Assembly: GCA_002347285.1 (NCBI GenBank)
Contig: DDXW01000059.1
Span: 1-29,808 of the forward strand
Reading direction: 5' to 3'
Length of the DNA stretch: 29,808 bases
From: Rhodocyclaceae bacterium UBA2250
GTDB taxonomy: Bacteria; Pseudomonadota; Gammaproteobacteria; Burkholderiales; Rhodocyclaceae
Shown: positions 1 to 6,962 of the stretch, in pieces
Layout of the letters: the number at the start of each line of letters is the position of its first letter
Position numbering within the stretch: position 1 is the stretch's first letter
Made by a program: the position numbers and the translations under genes
Notes under the pieces: model-generated
Told to the model about the DNA's origin: nothing
The model's database searches: none
The model's input: only the letters and a program-made list of their open reading frames with translations

Positions 1-330
1 GCGGATGCCGCCGCCGACCGGCGTGGTCATCGGGCCCTTGATCGAGACGGAGTATTCCTTGCAGGCGTTGAGCGTGTCTTCCGGCAGCCAGACGTCGGGG
101 CCGTAGAGGCGGGTGGATTTTTCGCCGGCATAGACCTCCATCCAGGAGATCTTCTTCTTGCCGCCGTAGGCCTTGGCGACCGCCGCGTCTACCACGGCCT
201 TCATCACCGGCGTGATGTCGACGCCGATGCCGTCGCCCTCGATGTAGGGAATGATCGGATTGTCCGGCGTGGGCTGTCCGGCGATGATTTTCTGACCTTC
301 GGTGGGAACCTTGATATGGGAAGTGCTCAT
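1..330 (-). CDS. icd: Isocitrate dehydrogenase (NADP-type), N-terminal part
   Basis: This is the first 110 codons of a gene running off the left edge. It encodes the TCA-cycle enzyme that oxidatively decarboxylates isocitrate to 2-oxoglutarate. Visible motifs are NPIIPYIEGDGIGVD near residues 24-38, ISWMEVYAGEKSTRLYG, and KGPMTTPVGGGIR at the edge, all closely matching the E. coli-type NADP-dependent Icd. In that family the serine phosphorylated by AceK directly follows this GGGIR motif, so the regulated residue should be the first codon outside the window. The ATG at 330 is preceded on the minus strand by GGAGCAGGC, a usable ribosome-binding site. The gene diverges from aceK across 134 bp, placing target and regulator side by side. 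The cofactor type is inferred from the family match, because the specificity residues lie outside the window. Confidence 0.95.
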   Translation of the reverse strand, partial: MSTSHIKVPTEGQKIIAGQPTPDNPIIPYIEGDGIGVDITPVMKAVVDAAVAKAYGGKKKISWMEVYAGEKSTRLYGPDVWLPEDTLNACKEYSVSIKGPMTTPVGGGIR

Positions 331-464
331 GCCTGCTCCATGCTCCAGTAGGGTTATCGATAGCGATTGCGAACTTTTTTATTATCCCTGAAAAACGGCT
401 TATAGGCTAGCGACCGGATGCTAGAATCCGCGCGCGCATGGCTGTGTGATTCTCGAGGATTTTC
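331..464. promoter_or_regulatory. icd/aceK divergent promoter region
   Basis: This AT-richer divergent intergenic region must carry promoters for icd (minus) and aceK (plus). A TAGAAT box at 422-427 is a plausible -10 for aceK and would give a leader of about 30 nt. No convincing -35 is visible. GAGGA at 455-459 lies 5 nt before the aceK ATG at 465 and fixes that start. I do not recognise a specific operator. Confidence 0.45.
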
Positions 465-2264
465 ATGGATATATCGGTGCAGTCGGTGGCGGATGCCGAT
501 CCCGCGACCGGCAGGCAGGCGTTCCGGATCGCCGAGACGCTGATCGAAGGATTCAACAAGCACTACCGGTTGTTCCGCGAAAGCTCGGCATCCGCCAAGA
601 CGCTGTTCGAGCGGGGCGACTGGCCCGCCGTGCAGCGCGCCGTGCGGGAGCGCATCCAGTTCTACGACGACCGGGTCGCCGAAACCGTCGAGCGCCTGCA
701 CCGCGAATTCCACGCCGAGACGATCGACGACATGGTCTGGCGGCAGGCCAAGCTCTACTACATCGGCCTGCTGACCAACCACAGCCAGCCGGAACTCGCC
801 GAGACCTTCTTCAACTCGGTGTTCTGCCGCATCCTGCACCGCACCTACTTCCACAACGACTTCATCTTCGTGCGGCCGGCGATCTCGACCGAGTACATCG
901 AATCCGATCCGCCCGCCTATCGCTGCTATTACCCGGACGTCGACGAATTTCGTGCCGCGATCCGCCGGATCTTCCTCGATTTCGGCTGGCAGCGCGACTT
1001 CGCCGCTCTCGACGCCGACGTCGAGCGCATCCTGCGCGCGGTGCGGGACTACTTTCCCGAACTGCCGCGGCGCGAGGTGAATTTCCAGGTCCAGGTGCTG
1101 TCTTCGGCCTTCTACCGCAACAAGGCCGCCTACGTGATCGGCAAGGTCGTGAATGGCTCTAACGAATATCCGTTCGCGGTGCCGGTGCTGCACGATCCGC
1201 ACGGCCGGCTGGTGGTCGACACGATCCTGCTCGATCCCGGCCTGATCAGCCTGCTGTTCTCGCTGTCGCGCGCCTACTTCATGGTCGACATGCAGGTGCC
1301 GGCCAACACCATCCAGTTCCTGCGCTCGATCATGCCGCACAAGCCGCGCGCCGAACTCTACTCGATGCTCGGCCTCGGCAAGCAGGGCAAGACCTCGTTC
1401 TACCGCGGGCTGTTTTCGCACCTGCATCACTCGGCCGACCGCTTCATCATTGCGCCGGGCATCAAGGGCCTGGTGATGCTGGTATTCACGTTGCCGTCCT
1501 ATCCCTATGTCTTCAAGGTGATCAAGGACAAGTTCGGCGCCACCAAGGAAGTCGATCACGCCACGGTCAAGCGCAAGTATCAACTGGTCAAGCAGGTCGA
1601 TCGGGTCGGCCGCATGGCCGACACGCTCGAGTTCTCGCAGGTCGCGCTGCCGAAGAACCGCCTCTCGCCCGAACTGATCGAGGAACTGCGCCGCGAGATT
1701 CCCTCGCTGCTCGAGGAGGAGGGCGATGAACTCGTCATCCAGCATCTCTATATCGAGCGGCGCATGGAGCCGCTCAACCTCTACCTCGAGCGCGCCGAGA
1801 AGGCGGGCCGCGACGATCTCATCGAGGAGGCGGTGATCGAGTACGGCAACGCGATCCGCGAACTGGCCATCGCCAACATCTTTCCCGGCGACATGCTGTG
1901 GAAGAACTTCGGCGTGACGCGCTACGGCCGCGTGGTGTTCTACGACTATGACGAGATCGAGTACATGACCGACTGCAACTTCCGCCGCATCCCGCCGGCG
2001 CCCAACGAGGAGGCGGAGATGTCGGGCGAGCCGTGGTATTCGGTCGGCCGCAACGACGTCTTCCCCGAGGAGTTCGCCCACTTCCTGCTGACCTCGCCGA
2101 AGATTCGCGCCGCCTTCATGAAGCACCACGCCGACCTGCTCGACGCCGGCTTTTGGCAGCGCGCGCAGGAGGACATCCGCAACGGCGCGATCCGCGATTT
2201 CTTTCCCTACCCGGAAGCCCTGCGCTTCTGCAATCGTTACGACACCGGTTGTCCGAAATCATGA
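465..2264 (+). CDS. aceK: Isocitrate dehydrogenase kinase/phosphatase AceK
   Basis: This bifunctional cytoplasmic enzyme phosphorylates and dephosphorylates Icd, setting the split between the TCA cycle and the glyoxylate shunt. It has 599 residues, close to the usual length (about 580). The AceK-specific ATP-binding stretch is at about 329-352 (APGIKGLVMLVFTLP, then YVFKVIKD with K351). RMAD (D386), FPGDMLWKN (D476) and FYDYDEIEY (D494) match the catalytic and metal-binding regions of E. coli AceK. The N-terminal helical regulatory domain occupies roughly the first 310 residues. The start is supported by GAGGA 5 nt upstream. In enterobacteria aceK follows aceBA; here it instead sits divergent from its substrate gene icd. 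The stop overlaps the ATG of the following DUF192 gene (ATGA), suggesting coupling. Confidence 0.97.
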   Translation: MDISVQSVADADPATGRQAFRIAETLIEGFNKHYRLFRESSASAKTLFERGDWPAVQRAVRERIQFYDDRVAETVERLHREFHAETIDDMVWRQAKLYYIGLLTNHSQPELAETFFNSVFCRILHRTYFHNDFIFVRPAISTEYIESDPPAYRCYYPDVDEFRAAIRRIFLDFGWQRDFAALDADVERILRAVRDYFPELPRREVNFQVQVLSSAFYRNKAAYVIGKVVNGSNEYPFAVPVLHDPHGRLVVDTILLDPGLISLLFSLSRAYFMVDMQVPANTIQFLRSIMPHKPRAELYSMLGLGKQGKTSFYRGLFSHLHHSADRFIIAPGIKGLVMLVFTLPSYPYVFKVIKDKFGATKEVDHATVKRKYQLVKQVDRVGRMADTLEFSQVALPKNRLSPELIEELRREIPSLLEEEGDELVIQHLYIERRMEPLNLYLERAEKAGRDDLIEEAVIEYGNAIRELAIANIFPGDMLWKNFGVTRYGRVVFYDYDEIEYMTDCNFRRIPPAPNEEAEMSGEPWYSVGRNDVFPEEFAHFLLTSPKIRAAFMKHHADLLDAGFWQRAQEDIRNGAIRDFFPYPEALRFCNRYDTGCPKS

Positions 2265-2701
2265 AGCAGATCCTCCTCGCCTTTGCCCTCGCGCTCGGCC
2301 ATGCCGCGTTCGTCGCTGCCCAGTCGCTGCCCGTCATGGAACTCACCGCCGGTTTCCACCGCATCGAGGCCGAGGTGGCGGCGACCAACCCGGCGCGCAT
2401 GCAGGGGCTGATGCAGCGCAAGGCGATGCCGCAGCAGCGCGGCATGCTGTTCGTCTTTCCCGTCGAGGCGCAGCACTGCATGTGGATGAAGAACACCTTC
2501 ATCCCGCTGGCGGTCGCCTTCCTCGACGCCGGCGGACGCATCATCAACGTCGAAGAGATGCAGCCGCAGACGGAGAACAACCACTGCGCGGCACGGCCGG
2601 CGCGCTACGCGCTGGAGATGAACGCCGGCTGGTTCGCCCAGCGCGGCCTCAAGGCCGGCGACCCGATCGGCGGCATCGAGCGGGCGCCGCTGGGGCGCTG
2701 A
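2261..2701 (+). CDS. DUF192 family exported protein
   Basis: A 146-residue protein with an N-terminal signal peptide (about residues 1-20, hydrophobic core ILLAFALALGHAAFVAA) and one DUF192 domain. Hallmarks are RGMLFVF, MWMKNTFIPLAVAFLD and the following INVEEMQPQ. The family is small, beta-rich and of unknown biochemical role; members are usually periplasmic or secreted. The ATG at 2261 overlaps the aceK stop (ATGA), and the signal peptide begins right there, so a longer in-frame extension from 2033 is rejected. A strong terminator follows, so aceK-DUF192 probably forms a two-gene unit. A functional tie to isocitrate metabolism is not established. Confidence 0.9.
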   Translation: MKQILLAFALALGHAAFVAAQSLPVMELTAGFHRIEAEVAATNPARMQGLMQRKAMPQQRGMLFVFPVEAQHCMWMKNTFIPLAVAFLDAGGRIINVEEMQPQTENNHCAARPARYALEMNAGWFAQRGLKAGDPIGGIERAPLGR

Positions 2702-2704
2702 GCC

Positions 2705-2727
2705 GCCGCCCTGCCGGCGCCGAGTTT
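2705..2727 (+). repeat. Dispersed 23-bp motif, copy 1 (intergenic)
   Basis: Exact match to the window consensus GCCGCCYYGCC joined directly to RGCGCCGASTTT. This is the only intergenic copy, lying between the DUF192 stop codon and the terminator hairpin. Confidence 0.75.
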
Positions 2728-2735
2728 TATCAGGC

Positions 2736-2771
2736 GCAAAAAAAGCCCGGCAGATGCCGGGCTTTTTTTGC
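2736..2771. terminator. Bidirectional intrinsic terminator between DUF192 gene and sodB
   Basis: Perfect 17-bp inverted repeat: the arm at 2736-2752 (GCA7GCCCGGCA) pairs with 2755-2771. The GC-rich core GCCCGGCA/TGCCGGGC is flanked by A7 on one side and T7 on the other, so either strand yields a hairpin followed by a U-tract. It lies between convergent genes (DUF192 gene plus, sodB minus) and should terminate both. Confidence 0.95.
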
Positions 2772-2780
2772 GGTGAGCGC

Positions 2781-3365
2781 TCAGCCGAAGTTCTTCTCGG
2801 CGAATTCCCAATTGACGAGATGGTTCAGGAAGGTCTCGACGAACTTCGGGCGCAGGTTGCGGTAGTCGATGTAGTAGGCGTGCTCCCAGACATCGACGCA
2901 GAGCAGGGCCTTGTCGCCGGTGGTCAGCGGGGTGCCGGCGGCGCCCATGTTGACGATGTCGACCGAGCCGTCGGCCTTCTTGACCAGCCAGGTCCAGCCC
3001 GAGCCGAAGTTGCCGACCGCGGAGGTCTGGAAGGCCTTCTTGAACTCGTCGAGCGAGCCCCACTTCTTGTCGATCGCCGCCGCCAGCGCGCCCTTCGGGG
3101 CGCCGCCGCCGTTCGGCTTCATGCAGTTCCAGAAGAAGCTGTGGTTCCACACCTGCGCGGCGTTGTTGTAGATGCCGCCGGCCGGCGCCTTCTTGACGAT
3201 GGCCTCGAGGTCGAGGCTTTCGTACTCGGTGCCCTTGATCAGGTTGTTCAGGTTGGTGACGTAGGCCTGGTGGTGCTTGGCGTAGTGATAGTCGAAGGTC
3301 TCCTCGGACATGTGCGGGGCGAGGGCGTTCTTCGCATAGGGCAGGGGGGGCAGGGTATGTTCCAT
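2781..3365 (-). CDS. sodB: Iron superoxide dismutase
   Basis: A 194-residue cytoplasmic enzyme that dismutates superoxide to oxygen and hydrogen peroxide. The four metal ligands of Fe/Mn SODs are visible: H27 (HYAKHHQAYV), H75 (NHSFFW), D158 and H162 (DVWEHAYY). Q71 in AAQVWNH and the overall sequence favour the iron type; metal specificity is inferred, not proven. The ATG at 3365 is chosen because AAGGAGAAC lies just upstream and the protein then has normal family length; the open frame extends further upstream but that part is meaningless sequence overlapping xseA. xseA lies 56 bp upstream in the same direction. The gene ends at the bidirectional terminator. Confidence 0.97.
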   Translation of the reverse strand: MEHTLPPLPYAKNALAPHMSEETFDYHYAKHHQAYVTNLNNLIKGTEYESLDLEAIVKKAPAGGIYNNAAQVWNHSFFWNCMKPNGGGAPKGALAAAIDKKWGSLDEFKKAFQTSAVGNFGSGWTWLVKKADGSVDIVNMGAAGTPLTTGDKALLCVDVWEHAYYIDYRNLRPKFVETFLNHLVNWEFAEKNFG

Positions 3366-3421
3366 CTTGTTCTCCTTGGGTTGGGGATGATGCCCGGTCG
3401 ATATGGGGCCGGAACGGGATT

Positions 3422-4687
3422 CTACAAGTCGTCCGTCCGGATGGCGGCTACCGTCGCGGTGGCCGTGCCGGTGGCGAACTGCAGTTCCAGCGTCGCGCCC
3501 GGCGCGAGTTGCCGCGCGGCGCGCACGATGGCGCCGTCGGCGGTGCGCGCGATGCTGTAGCCGCGCTGCAGGGTGGCGAGCGGCGAGAGCGCGGCGAGCG
3601 CGCCCGCGCAGCGCGCGAGGCGGTCGCGGTGCACGCTCATCTGGCGCGCCATTGCCTGCTGCAGCCGGTGGCCGAGTCGGTCGGGTGCGTGATGGTCGAT
3701 GCGGCCGCGCATCGCGTGCTGAAGGCGTCGTGCGAGCAGTTCGAGGCGCTGCCGGTTCGCGGCGAGTTTCTGCGCCGGATGGACGAGCCGCAGCGCGAGC
3801 CGGTCGAGCGCTTGCATGCGCGTCTCGAGTTGAGCCCGCAGTGTGCGCCGCAAGGCGGCGGCCAGGTCGTCCACTTCGGCGGCGGCCTCGAACCAGCCGG
3901 CCGTCGCCAGTTCGGCGGCGGCGGTGGGCGTCGCGGCACGCCGGTCGGCGACGTAATCGGCGATGGTGGTGTCGGTTTCGTGGCCGATGCCTGAAATACT
4001 CGGCGCTGGCGAGGCGGCGATGGCGCGCGCGACGCCTTCCTCGTTGAAGGCCCACAAGTCATCGAGGCTGCCGCCGCCGCGCACGACCAGGAGCACCTCG
4101 CACTCGTTTCGGGCATAGGCTGTCTCGAGTGCGGCAACGATGGCGGCGGGTGCCTCGGCGCCCTGCACCAGCGTCGGATAGACGATCAACTCGACGTGCG
4201 GCGCGCGGCGCGCGCAGGCGGCGATCACGTCGCGCAGCGCTGCGGCCTGCGGCGAGGTGACGATGCCGATGCGGCGCGGATAGCGCGGGATTTCCCGTTT
4301 TCGCGACTCGTCGAACAGGCCTTCCGCCGCGAGCTTCTCGCGCAGCCGCACGAACAATTCGTAGAGCCGGCCCATCGAACCATGGGCGGCCCGCCGCATG
4401 CCTTCGACGTTGAGCTGGAAATCACCGCGCGCCTCGTAAAGCGTGACCAGCGCCTGCACCTCGACCTGCTGGCCGTTCTCGAGCCGCCAGGGCAGGAGCT
4501 GGGCGCGCGAGCGGAACAGCGTGCACCGCACCTGCGCCTGCGCATCCTTCAACGAGAAGTAGACATGCCCCGAGGCGGCGCGCGTCAGGTTGGAGATTTC
4601 GCCGCAGACCCACAGCAGCGGGAACTGCTGCTCGAGCAGCCGGCGCGCCTGGCGGTTGAGTTCGGAAACGGTGAGGATTTCGGCCAT
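3422..4687 (-). CDS. xseA: Exodeoxyribonuclease VII large subunit
   Basis: A 421-residue catalytic large subunit of exonuclease VII, which degrades single-stranded DNA in both directions to oligonucleotides and acts with XseB in repair. The N-terminal OB-fold (about 1-100) contains LWVCGEISNLTRAASGHVYFSLKD. The catalytic core includes RYPRRIGIVTSPQAAALRDV (about 135-154), VVRGGGSLDDLWAFN (201-215) and SGIGHETDTTIADYVADRRA (232-251). A coiled-coil C-terminal region follows. xseB is not in this window. One copy of the dispersed 23-bp motif lies in frame just before GIGHETD, at a place where the family normally reads ASP-hydrophobic-P-VISG, so here it replaces rather than inserts sequence. Confidence 0.96.
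   Translation of the reverse strand: MAEILTVSELNRQARRLLEQQFPLLWVCGEISNLTRAASGHVYFSLKDAQAQVRCTLFRSRAQLLPWRLENGQQVEVQALVTLYEARGDFQLNVEGMRRAAHGSMGRLYELFVRLREKLAAEGLFDESRKREIPRYPRRIGIVTSPQAAALRDVIAACARRAPHVELIVYPTLVQGAEAPAAIVAALETAYARNECEVLLVVRGGGSLDDLWAFNEEGVARAIAASPAPSISGIGHETDTTIADYVADRRAATPTAAAELATAGWFEAAAEVDDLAAALRRTLRAQLETRMQALDRLALRLVHPAQKLAANRQRLELLARRLQHAMRGRIDHHAPDRLGHRLQQAMARQMSVHRDRLARCAGALAALSPLATLQRGYSIARTADGAIVRAARQLAPGATLELQFATGTATATVAAIRTDDL
3996..4018 (-). repeat. Dispersed 23-bp motif, copy 2 (in xseA)
   Basis: Matches the consensus except for one base (T to A at position 22). It is sense to xseA and read as AASPAPSI. Confidence 0.6.
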
Positions 4688-4787
4688 CGGTCGCGAAAAA
4701 GCGGTGTGACTTCTCCAAGCCTGGAGCGGATGGCGGATGCTACTTCATCCGCTGGTGCCGCGCATGGCCGGGGCGGCTGGCTGTATT

Positions 4788-4922
4788 GTGCAATGCACTG
4801 AAAATTAAGGGAAAATCGTTTGGTAACTTTTGGCGCGAAGTAACAAAAGTCCTTTCCGCGTGCCTACTTATCGCATCGATGCGCAAGAGATTCACAGACT
4901 TTTCCACAGTTTTTGTGGATAA
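4788..4922. promoter_or_regulatory. AT-rich intergenic region with stacked dyads and inverted DnaA-like boxes
   Basis: The xseA/Sel1-gene divergent gap (4688-4985) is conspicuously AT-rich for this DNA. It holds four perfect dyads: GTGCA-a-TGCAC at 4788-4798; ACTTTTG at 4826-4832 with CAAAAGT at 4844-4850; the palindrome CGCATCGATGCG at 4872-4883; and TCCACA at 4903-4908 with TGTGGA at 4914-4919. The last lies within TTTTCCACA (4900-4908) and TGTGGATAA (4914-4922), a one-mismatch and a perfect DnaA box facing each other. It is probably regulatory for one or both flanking genes. Which factor binds is unknown. Confidence 0.5.
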
Positions 4923-4985
4923 GCGCACAAAGCAGCGGGCGTATTCTTCGTCACCTTTCCCGCGTATGCCAATCCGCCTTCGTCC

Positions 4986-6962
4986 ATGCAACTGATACCG
5001 CTCGAGCCGCCGGCCTTGCTTGGCCTGTTCCGCGACGCACTGGAAAGCAGCCTGGTCGAGCGCGGCGCGGCGCAGGGAATCGAGTTGCTCGGGCAGGCCG
5101 ACGAGTTCTGGTCCGCGGTGCCGCTGGCCGAACTGCAGCGCATGGCGCAAGGCGGCAACGCCGCGGCCCAGGCCGAGCTGGCATGGCGCTGCGCCGCCGG
5201 CAGCGGGATGAAACCATCTCCTGTCGATGCCGTGCAATGGGCGACGCGCAGCGCCGAAGCGCGCTGCGCCGCCGGCGAGGCGGTGCTCGGCTGGCTGCTC
5301 TACCAAGGCATCGGGCTGCCGCAGGACTATGCCGAGGCGGCGCGGCTGTTCGAACGGGCGGCGGAATGCCGCGACAGCCGCGGCATGACCTGGTTCGCCC
5401 TCTGCCTGCTGCGCGGCCATGGACTGATCGCCGACGTCGCACGCGGCGGCGCGCTGCTGCGCGAAGCCGCCGCGCAGGGCAGTCCGCTCGCGCAGTACTG
5501 GCTCGGCCGGCTGCTCTATCTCGGCCAGCACCTGCCGTGCGATTTCGCCCAGGCGGCCGACTGGCTGCGGCGTGCCAGCGACCACGGGCTTGCGCAGGCC
5601 ACTGATCTCCTCGCCCGCTGCCGCTTTTTCGGGCGCGGCGTGCCGGAGGATCGCTCCGGGGCGGTGCGCCTGTGGCGCCAGGCGGCCGCGGCCGAGGTCG
5701 CGCCGGCCCTGTTCAGCCTCGGTCTGTGCCTCTATGCCGGCGAGGGCGCACCGCCGGACCTTGCCGAGGCGATCGGCTGCTTCCGCGCCGCTGCCCGGGC
5801 CGGCGTGCCCGAGGCGATGTATCTGCTCGGACATTGCTCGACCTTCGGGCTCGGCATGACCCCGGATCCCGAGGTCGGTCTGGCCTGGTATCGCCGCGCG
5901 GCGGAACTCGGCAACCGCGAAGCGGAGTTCGAGCTTGGCGAGGCCCATGCCGGCGGCCGTACCCATCTGCCGCGCGATCTCGAGCAGGCGGTGCGCTGGT
6001 GGCGCGCGGCGGCGCAGCAGGGACATGCGCGCGCGCAGCTCAAGCTCGGCCATTGCTATCGCTGGGGCGAAGGCGTCGAGGAAAACAAGGGGCTGGCGCT
6101 CGCCTGGTACCGGCGCGCCGCCGAGGGCGGCGAGGCCGACGCCCACATCTGGCTCGGAGAATGCCACGAGCATGGCGAAGGCATCGCCGCGGACGCGGTG
6201 GCGGCACGCCGGCATTACCATGCCGCGGCGCAGGCCGGTTCCGCGCACGGCCTGGCCGAACTCGGCCGCTGTCATCTGTTCGGCATCGGCGGCCAGGTCG
6301 ATACCGCGCGCGGCGAAGCCGCCCTGTTGCAGGCCGCCGAACTCGGCTGGCAGCCGGCGCTCGACGAGCTCGAGCGCTACTGGTTCGCCGAAGGCGAGCG
6401 GCTGTTCCATGGCCATGGCACGGTGGCCGACGCGGCGAAGGCGCGACAGTGCTACCGCAAGGCCGGCGAACTCGGCCACCGGCGTGCCGCCTACATGCTG
6501 GCCGAATGCCTGCGCCACGGCCTGGGCGGCCCCGCCGACACGGCGCAGGCCGTGACCTGGTACCGCCGCGCCGCGACGCTGTTCGACGCCAAGCTGGCGC
6601 TCGCGGACCTCTACTATCACGGCGAGGGCGTGGCGCGGAACTACCGCGAGGCGCTGCGCTGGTTCGAGCAGGCCGTCGAGCAGCACGAGGACGCCTACAC
6701 GCTCTACAGCCTCGGTTTCATGCTGCTGCACGGCCAGGGGGTGCGGCGCGACGCGAAGCAGGCTATCCGCCATCTGCGGCGCGCGGCGGCGCTCGGCGAG
6801 GCCAATGCGCAATACGAACTCGGCGCCGCCTACTATCGCGGCACGGGCGTGACGCGCAATCTGCGGCAGGCGATGCGCTGGCTGCGCATGGCGGCCGGCC
6901 TCGGCCAGGACGAGGCGCGCGCCTTCCTGGAGCGCATCGAGCGCGGCACGCGGCTCAACTAG
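4986..6962 (+). CDS. Large Sel1-repeat (TPR-like) protein
   Basis: A 658-residue protein built almost entirely of Sel1-like repeats of about 36 residues. Roughly fifteen are recognisable by recurring A-x2-WYRRAAELG, A-x-LGxCY and GxGV segments, for example near GLAWYRRAAELGNREAEFELG and QAVRWWRAAAQQGHARAQLKLG. Such alpha-solenoids usually act as protein-binding scaffolds. I see no signal peptide, transmembrane segment or enzymatic domain, so it is probably cytoplasmic. The ATG at 4986 lacks a clear Shine-Dalgarno sequence. It stands alone: xseA diverges upstream and the sensor kinase gene converges downstream with a 4-bp overlap of stop codons. Partner and function are unknown. Confidence 0.85.
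   Translation: MQLIPLEPPALLGLFRDALESSLVERGAAQGIELLGQADEFWSAVPLAELQRMAQGGNAAAQAELAWRCAAGSGMKPSPVDAVQWATRSAEARCAAGEAVLGWLLYQGIGLPQDYAEAARLFERAAECRDSRGMTWFALCLLRGHGLIADVARGGALLREAAAQGSPLAQYWLGRLLYLGQHLPCDFAQAADWLRRASDHGLAQATDLLARCRFFGRGVPEDRSGAVRLWRQAAAAEVAPALFSLGLCLYAGEGAPPDLAEAIGCFRAAARAGVPEAMYLLGHCSTFGLGMTPDPEVGLAWYRRAAELGNREAEFELGEAHAGGRTHLPRDLEQAVRWWRAAAQQGHARAQLKLGHCYRWGEGVEENKGLALAWYRRAAEGGEADAHIWLGECHEHGEGIAADAVAARRHYHAAAQAGSAHGLAELGRCHLFGIGGQVDTARGEAALLQAAELGWQPALDELERYWFAEGERLFHGHGTVADAAKARQCYRKAGELGHRRAAYMLAECLRHGLGGPADTAQAVTWYRRAATLFDAKLALADLYYHGEGVARNYREALRWFEQAVEQHEDAYTLYSLGFMLLHGQGVRRDAKQAIRHLRRAAALGEANAQYELGAAYYRGTGVTRNLRQAMRWLRMAAGLGQDEARAFLERIERGTRLN

Noticed and set aside
354..2129. 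Long open frame (591 codons) antisense to aceK, and similar long minus-strand frames opposite other genes (4740-6812, 13689-16175)
   Set aside because: These frames lack stops because of high GC at codon third positions of the real genes. Their translations are Arg/His/Ala/Val-rich without any family motif, while the opposite strand encodes clear proteins.
4900..4922. Chromosomal replication origin
   Set aside because: Only two DnaA-type boxes are visible and no dnaA, dnaN, rpmH or parAB genes are near. Kept only as a regulatory or titration site.
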